From contig NZ_ATVS01000030.1 of assembly GCF_000420845.1 (NCBI RefSeq), positions 1-42,562 on the forward strand: a stretch of DNA of 42,562 bases, given 5' to 3'. The notes under the pieces are model-generated. The model was not told where the DNA came from. It did no database searches and saw only the letters and a program-made list of their open reading frames with translations. A program made the translations under genes and the position numbers. Shown here one piece after another: positions 1-7,352 of the stretch (position 1 is its first letter; the number at the start of each line of letters is the position of its first letter). Source of the DNA: Butyrivibrio sp. AE3009 (GTDB taxonomy: Bacteria; Bacillota; Clostridia; Lachnospirales; Lachnospiraceae).

Positions 1-345
1 AAGATGTATTCTGAGGCTGAACTAATAGTAACGGATTATTCTTCTGCGATTTTTGATTTTGCTTATCTTAGAAAGAGCATAATATATTATCAGTTTGATG
101 GTGATGAGTATTATCAAAACAACCCATTTACCAAGAAGGGCTTCTTTGATTATGAGAAGGATGGCTTTGGCCCGGTAGTAAAAGACTATAGCATCTTGAC
201 CAATATGCTTATCGAAATGGCTGATAAAGGATGCGCATTGGATGAAGTATATAGAGAACGCATGGACAGAATCTTTGCTTTCAACGACAAGAACAGCTGT
301 GAGAGAACATATAAAAAGATAGTTGAACTACTTTCAAATAAGTAA
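1..345 (+). CDS. CDP-glycerol glycerophosphotransferase-like protein, C-terminal fragment
   Basis: This is the C-terminal end of a protein whose start lies before the window. The TDYSS motif near residue 11, followed by FDFAYL and a YYQFDGDEYY block, matches the C-terminal part of the TagB/TagF-type CDP-glycerol:poly(glycerophosphate) glycerophosphotransferases. These move glycerol phosphate from CDP-glycerol to teichoic acid or other acceptors at the inner membrane face. The first ATG, at position 4, is probably internal, because the conserved TDYSS block normally sits deep inside a protein of about 400 residues. The gene ends 8 bp before the HPr-kinase-like gene, so it is likely co-transcribed with the lasso genes. 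Whether it acts on the lasso peptide, on teichoic acid or on another glycan cannot be decided here. Confidence 0.8.
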   Translation, partial: KMYSEAELIVTDYSSAIFDFAYLRKSIIYYQFDGDEYYQNNPFTKKGFFDYEKDGFGPVVKDYSILTNMLIEMADKGCALDEVYRERMDRIFAFNDKNSCERTYKKIVELLSNK

Positions 346-353
346 GAGGTATT

Positions 354-1286
354 ATGTATTATTATCAGGTGTATGGATTAGTAGCACAATCGAATATTGA
401 ATTCCCACAGCTTCTGCCGGTAGAGCCTTTTCCGGAAGAAAACACAGAAATTGAGATCTATGTGGAAAATAGTGATGCTTTATCAAGATCTTTCGAGGAA
501 ATCAAAGCTTCCGGGAAGTACTTTGACCTTACAGAAAACGGTATATGGTTTGATAACAGCGCAGGACATTTTGAGATAGAAACTCAAAATGGGAAAACAG
601 TCATGAAATGTGTCAAATGTTCGGATATTAAGTATCAGGAAGCTCAGTCTTATTTACTTGGCAACAGTCTTGCTATTGCTATGACTCAGAGGAAAAAAAT
701 CGCTATCCACGGGAGTACACTTGCTGTTGGAAATAAGGCGATTATCATATGTGGTGGCAGCGGCTCCGGTAAGTCGACGACAGCCATGGGGGTAATAGAT
801 AGAGGAGCAAAGCTTCTGGCGGATGACATTTCTGTTATTGATATTGATAAGGTTACCGGTAAAACATTGGCCTATCCGGGGTTTCCTGAGCAAAAGCTTT
901 GCAGAGATGCTGCTTTAGAGAAGGGGCTGAATTTAGATACCCTCAGGTATATTGACGAAGAAAAGGATAAGTTTGCTCTTGACAGAAATAGTATTTTTGT
1001 AAAAGAGGGTATGGAAGTATCAGATATCTATATGATTGCTCCTTATATGGGAGAAACTTTGGAAATTGAGGATATCACAGGGGAAGATTCCTTAAAGGCT
1101 ATTATTGATAACCTATTTTTAAAGGAATTGTATGAGGGATTATTTCGACTTGAACCATCAGATGTCTTTAAATGCGTAAAATTGGCTTCTGAGGCAAAGA
1201 TACACAAAATTTTCCGACCACTTGAAAAGAATACTAAAGATGAGATTGTAGATTATATTATTATTTCCGTTACAAGAGAGGAATAG
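354..1286 (+). CDS. HPr-kinase-like protein of lasso peptide cluster
   Basis: A 310-aa protein related to the HPr serine kinase C-terminal domain. A P-loop GGSGSGKST lies at residues 134-142, preceded by IHGS at 118-121 and followed by LADDIS at 155-160 and AYPGFPEQKL near 173-182. These features are typical of the HPrK-like kinases found in Firmicute lasso clusters (PadeK/ThcoK type), which phosphorylate the C-terminal Ser of the precursor. The protein lacks the N-terminal HPr-sensing domain of true HprK and has a different N-terminal half (1-110). The start is ATG preceded by AAGAGGTATT. It lies between the glycerophosphotransferase end and the lasso cyclase (3-bp gap), so it should be in the same operon. 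The precursor found here does not end in Ser, so the substrate residue is uncertain. Confidence 0.85.
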   Translation: MYYYQVYGLVAQSNIEFPQLLPVEPFPEENTEIEIYVENSDALSRSFEEIKASGKYFDLTENGIWFDNSAGHFEIETQNGKTVMKCVKCSDIKYQEAQSYLLGNSLAIAMTQRKKIAIHGSTLAVGNKAIIICGGSGSGKSTTAMGVIDRGAKLLADDISVIDIDKVTGKTLAYPGFPEQKLCRDAALEKGLNLDTLRYIDEEKDKFALDRNSIFVKEGMEVSDIYMIAPYMGETLEIEDITGEDSLKAIIDNLFLKELYEGLFRLEPSDVFKCVKLASEAKIHKIFRPLEKNTKDEIVDYIIISVTREE

Positions 1287-1289
1287 AGT

Positions 1290-3248
1290 ATGTCAGCAAT
1301 TTGGGGAATGATCGATCTTAACGGATCTTATGAAGGTGAAAAAGAAAATAATGAATTCGCTACTAAAATGAAAAGTACTTATGAAAAGTATGCCATTGAC
1401 AGATATGACGAGTGCTGCTTTGATAGAGGCTTTTTTGCTTGTGGCCTTCAATATTATGGCAGCAGAGCAGAAAAGGAAGTACTGCCTATCAGGGACAATG
1501 ATAAAGGCTATATTTTTACAGCGGATATAGTTCTAAGTGGACGAAAAAAGCTTCTGAAAGAACTTTCTGAAAGTGGCATAGCCTCTATGGAAGCACTGGA
1601 AAAAGAACCGGATGGCAATCTTGCTTATCTTTCATGGCTTATCTGGAATAAAGAATTTGTTAACCATATTATCGGTGCTTTTGCAATTGCTGTTTTTGAT
1701 GTGAAAAAGAATGAGTTCTTTCTTTTTGCAGATCATATGGGAAGCAGATGTATTAATTATTTTTGCTGTGATGGAAGAATTATCTTCTCAACTCTTACAT
1801 CGCCTATTGTTGATGTTTTATCCAATCAGTATCGTGAAATAAATGATAGATGGATCGTGGCCTGTGAGGCAGATGATTCACCTCAGTTGTGCTATTATCC
1901 CGGGGAAACGCCTTATAAAAATATACAACAGGTAACTCAGGGAAGCTTTGTGCATATAAAGCATAAAGAGTCAGGAGAACTATATTCAAAAGAGGAATGC
2001 TATTGGTATCCTGAAAAACTTCCTAAGTTAAAATTAAAGCCTGATGAATATAGGAAACTTTTTAGAGATACATTCTTTGAGTGTGTTAGGGATGCTGTGG
2101 ATACAGATGTTCCACTTGCTGCCACAATCAGTAGCGGACTTGATTCAACTTCTGTTTCGGGAGTTGCTGCAAATATCCTCAAAGAAGATGGAAGAAAGCT
2201 TTACGGCTTTACTTCAGTTCCGCTTTCTGATTTTAACAGCAAATATGATTGGACTGTGGTGACTGACGAAACAAAGGGAGTAAAAACCTTTCTTGAACAG
2301 TATAGTAATATACAGCATGAATTTGACCACTATGAAGGAAAAAGCGGACTGACAGAGCTTCACAGAATTGTGGATTTTATGGAAGTACCTGTTAAGGCGA
2401 TGCGAAATGCAGTCTGGATAGATGATATCTTGGAGAAGGCGAAGGGCAAGGGGTGTAAAGTGCTTCTTCTTGGCCAGGGAGGAAATACGACCATATCACG
2501 TGGCCATGTGCTTTCCAGAGTTTATTATGAACTTAGGCATCTTCGATTTATGGAGGCAAAGAGGCAATTGGCAGCTTTTGGTTTCGTTCATGGAATTTCC
2601 AGAAAGGAACTTTTTAATGTTACATTAGCCGAATTGTCAGGCAGATTATTTCAGGATATTGGCATAAAAAAAGATTACCTGGATTATATGGATTCAGAAT
2701 ATATTAAAGGAGAAATGCTCCGCAAACATGGAATGAACCGGCTCTTTAAAAAGCATGGAAAGCGTTTTGGATATCATTTTATTGTGAATGATAAGGAAAT
2801 CAAGCGAAGCATTACAGATAAAGGAACCACCCAAAACAAGAGTATTTTTAATACTAAGATAGGATTATTTCACGGAATAATTTTAAAGGACCCGACAATT
2901 GATAAAAGGCTTGTTGAATTGGTTATGAGAATGCCTGAATCGGAGTTTTGCGATAATGGATTGGACAGGCGACTGGTGAGAGGTTATCTGGATGATATTA
3001 TTCCGGATAAAGTAAGACTTGAGTTTAAAAAGAGAGGACTTCAGGGCGCTGATGCCACATATAGGATAAACCAATTTGGAAAAGAATATTTGAACAAGGA
3101 ATTGGTGGATGTTTTATGGAAATATCTTAACAAGGATAAGGTATTGCAGCTTCTTTCGAAGAAATCATTTGAAGAAGATGATGTCGACAATTTGTTAAGA
3201 ATTTTGACTCTTAATGAGTTTCTGACCAAAGAAAAAAGTCGCATGTAA
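1290..3248 (+). CDS. Lasso peptide cyclase (asparagine synthase-like, protein C)
   Basis: A 652-aa asparagine-synthetase-fold protein. The N-terminus (Met-Ser-Ala-Ile-Trp-Gly) lacks the Cys2 nucleophile of glutamine-dependent AsnB, as is usual for lasso cyclases. The C-terminal half holds the ATP-pyrophosphatase loop SSGLDSTS at residues 281-288 and, near 580-590, FKKRGLQGAD, a block common in this family. Lasso C enzymes adenylate the Asp/Glu side chain of the core peptide and close the macrolactam with the N-terminal amine. It starts 3 bp after the kinase gene. Its stop codon TAA sits in the loop of a hairpin that terminates the opposite-strand precursor gene. True AsnB is unlikely because of the missing Cys and the neighbours. 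Confidence 0.9.
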   Translation: MSAIWGMIDLNGSYEGEKENNEFATKMKSTYEKYAIDRYDECCFDRGFFACGLQYYGSRAEKEVLPIRDNDKGYIFTADIVLSGRKKLLKELSESGIASMEALEKEPDGNLAYLSWLIWNKEFVNHIIGAFAIAVFDVKKNEFFLFADHMGSRCINYFCCDGRIIFSTLTSPIVDVLSNQYREINDRWIVACEADDSPQLCYYPGETPYKNIQQVTQGSFVHIKHKESGELYSKEECYWYPEKLPKLKLKPDEYRKLFRDTFFECVRDAVDTDVPLAATISSGLDSTSVSGVAANILKEDGRKLYGFTSVPLSDFNSKYDWTVVTDETKGVKTFLEQYSNIQHEFDHYEGKSGLTELHRIVDFMEVPVKAMRNAVWIDDILEKAKGKGCKVLLLGQGGNTTISRGHVLSRVYYELRHLRFMEAKRQLAAFGFVHGISRKELFNVTLAELSGRLFQDIGIKKDYLDYMDSEYIKGEMLRKHGMNRLFKKHGKRFGYHFIVNDKEIKRSITDKGTTQNKSIFNTKIGLFHGIILKDPTIDKRLVELVMRMPESEFCDNGLDRRLVRGYLDDIIPDKVRLEFKKRGLQGADATYRINQFGKEYLNKELVDVLWKYLNKDKVLQLLSKKSFEEDDVDNLLRILTLNEFLTKEKSRM

Positions 3249-3260
3249 AACATGCGACTT
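3231..3260 (-). terminator. Intrinsic terminator of the lasso precursor gene
   Basis: A perfect 10-bp stem, AAGTCGCATG (3236-3245) with CATGCGACTT (3251-3260), and a 5-nt loop. Read on the minus strand, the stem is followed at once by TTTTTT (complement of 3232-3237). It therefore terminates the minus-strand precursor transcript 18 bp after its stop codon. The loop holds the TAA of the plus-strand cyclase, so it may also weakly end that transcript, although there is no good U-tract in that direction. Confidence 0.85.
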
Positions 3261-3278
3261 GAAAACTTAATACCTGAA

Positions 3279-3461
3279 TTATGGCTCGTCTACAGGCTCA
3301 CGATTCTCTCTGTGATCAACATTATAATCAGTTCCGCTGTGGCTCTGGAATACGTTGCCCCACTGATCCTTGAACTCCCAATCCATATAGCCGTGTCCGT
3401 GACCAGCTTCTGTGCTGCTGAGAGTAAGTTCTTTAATTTCAGGTGCGTTCCAATTTTTCAT
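3279..3461 (-). CDS. Candidate lasso peptide precursor (paeninodin-like leader and ring pattern)
   Basis: A 60-aa peptide preceded by an excellent ribosome binding site (AAAGGAGGAAG, 6 nt before the ATG). The leader (1-18) has W4, P7, I9 and L12, matching the Firmicute leader pattern [YW]xxPx[LI], and Thr17, the conserved -2 Thr. Predicted cleavage before A19 gives a core starting AGHGHGYMD: Ala1 as amine donor and Asp9 as acceptor, a 9-residue macrolactam. Paeninodin has the same A-G-x-G...D9 spacing. The core would be 42 residues, much longer than the usual 15-25, acidic and His-bearing, and it ends in Pro, not Ser. It lies on the opposite strand between cyclase and B2 genes. The reading is supported by context and motif, not by similarity to a known product; final tail length is unknown. 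Confidence 0.8.
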   Translation of the reverse strand: MKNWNAPEIKELTLSSTEAGHGHGYMDWEFKDQWGNVFQSHSGTDYNVDHRENREPVDEP

Positions 3462-3510
3462 ATTAGCTTCCTCCTTTAGAATTTATAAGTAAAGGATAAT
3501 GCGTATTTTT

Positions 3511-3539
3511 TTTATAGTAAAGAAATCTATCAAAACTGT
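3511..3539 (-). promoter_or_regulatory. Possible promoter of the lasso precursor
   Basis: On the minus strand, -35-like ACAGTT (3534-3539) and -10-like TATAAA (3511-3516) are separated by 17 bp, about 40 nt before the precursor's Shine-Dalgarno site. The -35 is weak. The region 3462-3622 is very AT-rich and divergent between the precursor and the B2 gene, so some promoter here is needed, but the exact hexamers are uncertain. Confidence 0.35.
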
Positions 3540-3546
3540 AATTTTT

Positions 3547-3575
3547 TTATAAATTTTTAATAAATCGATTATAAT
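3547..3575 (+). promoter_or_regulatory. Probable promoter for the B2/exporter/two-component genes
   Basis: TTATAA (3547-3552) and a perfect TATAAT (3570-3575) with a 17-bp spacer fit a sigma-A promoter. The predicted start near 3582 gives a leader of about 40 nt before the B2 gene. It faces away from the precursor promoter, so the locus would be expressed as a divergent pair. Confidence 0.55.
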
Positions 3576-3622
3576 TTGTGATGAGGTTCCTGACATGGGA
3601 CAGGATTGAAAGGTAAAGATAT

Positions 3623-4081
3623 ATGGGAATCATAGGTAGAACGTACCGGTTCATCAGGTACAATGAACACAAGGCAATAACCCTGAAAGCCTGGGTATTA
3701 TCTGCAAGATACAGATTTCAGATGTTATATGCGGACACCAAAAAGCTTAATAAAAAGTGGGGAATAGAGGGGGAAGAATCCTCCTATGAAGCCACTCCGG
3801 AGGAATACCGTTTTTGCAGGAAAGTTTCCTATGCAGTGAACCAGGTCTGCAGTAAAACCAGGTGGGAGAGCAAGTGTCTTGTAAGGGCCCTTACAGCCCA
3901 GAAACTTCTGGCTGAAAAGGGCGTAGAATCCACTCTTTATCTGGGGTGCAAGCTGGATGAAAACAAGAAGATGGTGGCCCATGCCTGGATACGTGTGGGT
4001 AAGGTTTATGTCACCGGAGGTAATGGCGGGGCAGACGGATATGCAATAGTAGATAGATTTAGAGCGAGGGTTAATAAGTAA
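3623..4081 (+). CDS. Lasso peptide leader peptidase (B2, transglutaminase-like)
   Basis: A 152-aa protein of the lasso B2 family, the cysteine protease that removes the leader peptide after the conserved -2 Thr. The block WESKCLVRALTAQKLL holds the probable nucleophile Cys85, and AHAW near 119-122 holds the catalytic His120. The third residue, Asp, is not evident where many homologues have HAWxxVDG; here the text is HAWIRVGK. The length is that of a stand-alone B2; no N-terminal RRE/PqqD (B1) domain is fused to it. The start is ATG with an AAAGGT site. It is followed one base later by the exporter gene. Confidence 0.85.
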   Translation: MGIIGRTYRFIRYNEHKAITLKAWVLSARYRFQMLYADTKKLNKKWGIEGEESSYEATPEEYRFCRKVSYAVNQVCSKTRWESKCLVRALTAQKLLAEKGVESTLYLGCKLDENKKMVAHAWIRVGKVYVTGGNGGADGYAIVDRFRARVNK

Positions 4082-4082
4082 G

Positions 4083-5780
4083 ATGGGTAAGATAGAAAAA
4101 TTAAAGCATTATTGGAATAGAAGAGATGATGCGGGCAGATATTTTGTATGGGTCATGAAGTATACCAGGCCATACATTCCGCAGTTGTCATTACTTCTTT
4201 TCTTTGACCTTATAGCAACTTTTACTTCCGTCGGAATGGCGGTTATAGGTAAACAGCTGATAGATAAGGCTTCCGGCGGTAAGATATCTGAGCTGTGGTC
4301 AATAATTGCACTGTATGTGATCATTATCCTGGCAAGTCAGGCTCTTTCCGTTGTCAGTGAACTGATTGCCGTAGTTGTATATGAGAAGTTTGGCTTTGGT
4401 ATCAGGAAAAAGGTATACAGAAGGATACTGGATACCAGCTGGCTTGATATTTCCAAGTATCATACCGGCGACCTTATGACAAGACTTACCAGTGACGTTG
4501 GAGCTGTGTCGGACGGTATTTCCAGAACAATACCAACTATTATAAAGCTGTTTGTTGAACTTGTTGTTACATTCTTCACTCTGGCATACTATGACCTTCG
4601 ACTTGCACTTTTCGCATTGTTGGTTGCACCGGTTGCAATGCTTGCAAGCGTATGGCTTGGAAGAAAGCTCAAGTATCTTACGATCAAAGTTCAGCAGACA
4701 GAGTCCAAGTACAGATCCTTTATGCAGGAGTCACTGGCCAATATTCTTATTGAGAAGAGTTTCTGCCTGGAGGATTATTCAGAGGAGAGACTTACCCAGC
4801 TTCGTGATGAGAGAATCTATTGGGTACTTAAGAAGAACAGAACCAATCTGTTTGCATCCACGGTAATGGGACTTTCCTTTCAATTCGGATATATTGTTGC
4901 TTTTGCCTGGGGAGCTGTCTGTATCGCTAGAGGAAGCATAACCTATGGAACCATGACTGTTTTCCTTACTCTGGTAAACAGAATTCAGTCTCCTGTACTG
5001 GGACTGGCACAGTTGGTTCCAAGGATTATCGGAATGCTGGCTTCTGCAGGACGTATTATTGAGCTTCAGGTTCTTCCAAAGGAGGAATACCTTGGAAGAA
5101 GCATTTATCCTGAGTCAGTGGGTGTCAAGGTCTCTAAGGTTTCATTCGGATATACTGATGAGCTGGTATTTGAGGATGCCGACATTGAGTTCAGACCAGG
5201 CGAATTTACAGCAATTGTAGGCAGATCCGGAATTGGTAAGACTACTCTGGTAAGGCTGATAATGGCCTTTACTCAGAAGTTCAAGGGTAATATCACCTTT
5301 TATAACCAAAAGGGAGAGGAGATGCCCGCAAGTCCCGATGCCCGTAACTTTATCTCCTATGTGCCCCAGGGCAATACACTCTTTTCAGGAACGATTAAGG
5401 ACAATATCCTTATGGGCAATAAGAACGCCAGCGATGAAGAGGTAATTGTCGCACTTAAGAGTGCATCTGCCTATGACTTTGTCATGGAGCTTCCTGATGG
5501 GGTAGATACTGTAATAGGAGAGAAGGGAGTTGGTATTTCCGAGGGACAGGCCCAGAGAATTGCCATCGCAAGGGCACTTGTAAGGCGTGCACCGTTCCTT
5601 ATCCTGGATGAGGCAACTTCTTCTCTTGATGAGAGCACGGAGCTCAGTGTTCTTGAGGGAATCAGGAAATGGAATCCTTCACCCACATGTCTTCTTATCA
5701 CACACAGAAGGTCAGTTCTTCAGTATTGTGACAGAGAGATTCAGATTGTTGATAAGAAAATGAGTGATGTGGCTGTTTGA
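4083..5780 (+). CDS. ABC transporter, fused permease and ATPase (lasso peptide exporter D)
   Basis: A 565-aa half-transporter. The N-terminal ABC exporter membrane domain has about six hydrophobic segments (roughly residues 30-310). The nucleotide-binding domain has Walker A GRSGIGKT at 380-387, a Q-loop in SYVPQGNTLF, the signature region GISEGQAQR, where LSGGQ carries Glu for the first Gly, Walker B FLILDEATSSLD, and a switch His in LLITHRR. No C39 peptidase domain is present, consistent with B2 doing leader removal. It follows B2 with a single-base gap, and its stop codon precedes the response regulator's ribosome binding site. The likely role is export of, and immunity to, the mature lasso peptide. 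Confidence 0.85.
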   Translation: MGKIEKLKHYWNRRDDAGRYFVWVMKYTRPYIPQLSLLLFFDLIATFTSVGMAVIGKQLIDKASGGKISELWSIIALYVIIILASQALSVVSELIAVVVYEKFGFGIRKKVYRRILDTSWLDISKYHTGDLMTRLTSDVGAVSDGISRTIPTIIKLFVELVVTFFTLAYYDLRLALFALLVAPVAMLASVWLGRKLKYLTIKVQQTESKYRSFMQESLANILIEKSFCLEDYSEERLTQLRDERIYWVLKKNRTNLFASTVMGLSFQFGYIVAFAWGAVCIARGSITYGTMTVFLTLVNRIQSPVLGLAQLVPRIIGMLASAGRIIELQVLPKEEYLGRSIYPESVGVKVSKVSFGYTDELVFEDADIEFRPGEFTAIVGRSGIGKTTLVRLIMAFTQKFKGNITFYNQKGEEMPASPDARNFISYVPQGNTLFSGTIKDNILMGNKNASDEEVIVALKSASAYDFVMELPDGVDTVIGEKGVGISEGQAQRIAIARALVRRAPFLILDEATSSLDESTELSVLEGIRKWNPSPTCLLITHRRSVLQYCDREIQIVDKKMSDVAV

Positions 5781-5794
5781 TAACCGGAGGGGTT

Positions 5795-6490
5795 ATGATT
5801 AAGATTCTTATGATCGATGATGATCTTGAAGTTTTAGAGGTTAATAAGAGATTCTTTGAGGAAAAGGACTGCAAAGTGGAAGTTTGCAGCGATGCCATGG
5901 CAGCACTGGGACTGGTAAAGAGATTCAAGCCTCAGTGCATTTTCCTTGATGTTATGATGCCTGACATTGATGGCTTTTCACTGTGCAGACAGATAAGAGA
6001 GGTTACAGATGTACCTGTTCTGTTCCTGTCAGGAAAAGTTTCCGAAGACGACAAGGTTGAGGGGTTCGAGGCAGGCGGCGATGACTACATAGAAAAACCC
6101 TACAGCCTTAGAGAACTGTATGTAAGGATGAACTCTCATGTTCGAAAGAGCATGGCCTCTGCTAAAAAAGAAAAATCCAGCGTAATGATAGATTTAAATC
6201 CCTTTTACATTGATAAAGAGAGGCACAAGCTTTTCTACGAAGGGGAAGAGATTCCAATTTCCAACAAGGAATATGATCTCCTCCTGTTTCTTGCCAAGAA
6301 CGTAGGTAAAGAGATCACCTTTGAGGAAATCGGAACGCAGCTGTGGGGCAGTTATATCGAGACCGACAGGCGTAATGTGATGGTTAATGTTTCAAGGCTC
6401 AGGAAAAAGATCGAGAGCCAGACCGGCATTGACAATTTTATCGAGACGGTGTGGTCCAAGGGCTACAAGTTGGTGAAACTCAGAAAGTAA
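5795..6490 (+). CDS. OmpR-family response regulator
   Basis: A 231-aa regulator with a receiver domain (acidic pocket D8-D10, phosphoacceptor D52 in FLDVMMPD, conserved Lys in EKPYS) and a C-terminal winged helix (roughly 130-230, ending TVWSKGYKL) of the Trans_reg_C type. The ATG at 5795 is chosen over the in-frame TTG at 5777 because CCGGAGGGG lies just before it. It pairs with the adjacent histidine kinase. Its place directly behind the lasso exporter suggests control of the lasso locus or of the surface-glycan genes downstream; that is inference. Confidence 0.92.
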   Translation: MIKILMIDDDLEVLEVNKRFFEEKDCKVEVCSDAMAALGLVKRFKPQCIFLDVMMPDIDGFSLCRQIREVTDVPVLFLSGKVSEDDKVEGFEAGGDDYIEKPYSLRELYVRMNSHVRKSMASAKKEKSSVMIDLNPFYIDKERHKLFYEGEEIPISNKEYDLLLFLAKNVGKEITFEEIGTQLWGSYIETDRRNVMVNVSRLRKKIESQTGIDNFIETVWSKGYKLVKLRK

Positions 6491-6521
6491 GCATTATGTA
6501 AGCATCAGATTCGGGGAGATT

Positions 6522-7340
6522 ATGGCTACAAAAAAGAAATTTGAACAGCCTTCTGTTGCAAGTGATACAGTGGCTGAGCTTTCAGCCAAACTATTGGAAG
6601 CAAACAGAAAGCTCAAGGAAGCTGAGCATGAGAGAACTCTTATGATAGAGAACATCTCTCATGACCTCAGAGCACCTCTTACCGCTATCAGAAGTACAGT
6701 GGACTATATGAGAGAAAAGAGTAAAGACGGTCAGTGTGATATGCCCTCCGAAGACAGGAGGGCCATGTTAAGCCTCTTGGATGTCAGGTTAAAGACCCTG
6801 GAGGTGCTGGTAAACGATCTGTACTACATGACCTGTATAGAAAGTGGCAGAGAAGAGTTTAACCTTCAAGCGGTTCCTCTTGTGCAGTTTTTGGAGGAAT
6901 ATTTTTTTGCTCTGGAAGTAGATGAGAAATATGCGGCCTATGATCTAAGACTGGAGGTTCCGGAAGAATTGGATGCTCTGGTTAATATAGATGTTTCCAA
7001 GTTCTGTAGAGTGCTGGATAACCTTTTTACTAATGCCAGAAAATATACTGCAGAAGGAAGTACCATAACCCTTGGTGCAGGAATTGAAGGGAACGAGGCT
7101 TTCTTCTATGTGAAGGACAATGGGCAGGGGATTCCAAAGGAGTCTCTTCCATATATATTTGACAGAACTTACAGAGTTTCGGGAGCAAGGACTCCTTCCG
7201 GCGAGTCAGGAAGCGGCCTTGGGCTGTCAATTGTAAAGAGTATAGTTACACAGCATGGAGGCGAGGTATGGTGTGATTCGGACCTTGGCAGGGGCAGCAC
7301 TTTTACCGTGAAGATTCCCGTGGCAGGCGGGAAGTTATAA
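6522..7340 (+). CDS. Soluble sensor histidine kinase
   Basis: A 272-aa kinase with no membrane segment. A short charged coiled-coil-like N-terminus (about 17-42) leads into the DHp helix with the H-box ENISHDLRAPLTAI (phospho-His47). The HATPase domain has an N-box DNLFTNARKYT near 167, a G1 box DNGQGIP and a G2 region GSGLGLSIVKS. Typical partners of OmpR regulators are membrane sensors, so this cytosolic form must read an internal signal or a partner protein. The start is ATG with a GGGGAG site. It lies 31 bp after the response regulator and 12 bp before the GT2 gene. Confidence 0.9.
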   Translation: MATKKKFEQPSVASDTVAELSAKLLEANRKLKEAEHERTLMIENISHDLRAPLTAIRSTVDYMREKSKDGQCDMPSEDRRAMLSLLDVRLKTLEVLVNDLYYMTCIESGREEFNLQAVPLVQFLEEYFFALEVDEKYAAYDLRLEVPEELDALVNIDVSKFCRVLDNLFTNARKYTAEGSTITLGAGIEGNEAFFYVKDNGQGIPKESLPYIFDRTYRVSGARTPSGESGSGLGLSIVKSIVTQHGGEVWCDSDLGRGSTFTVKIPVAGGKL

Positions 7341-7352
7341 TGGGGAGATTTC

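Noticed and set aside
1290..3248. Genuine asparagine synthetase AsnB
   Set aside because: The glutaminase Cys2 is missing, and the gene is surrounded by lasso maturation genes.
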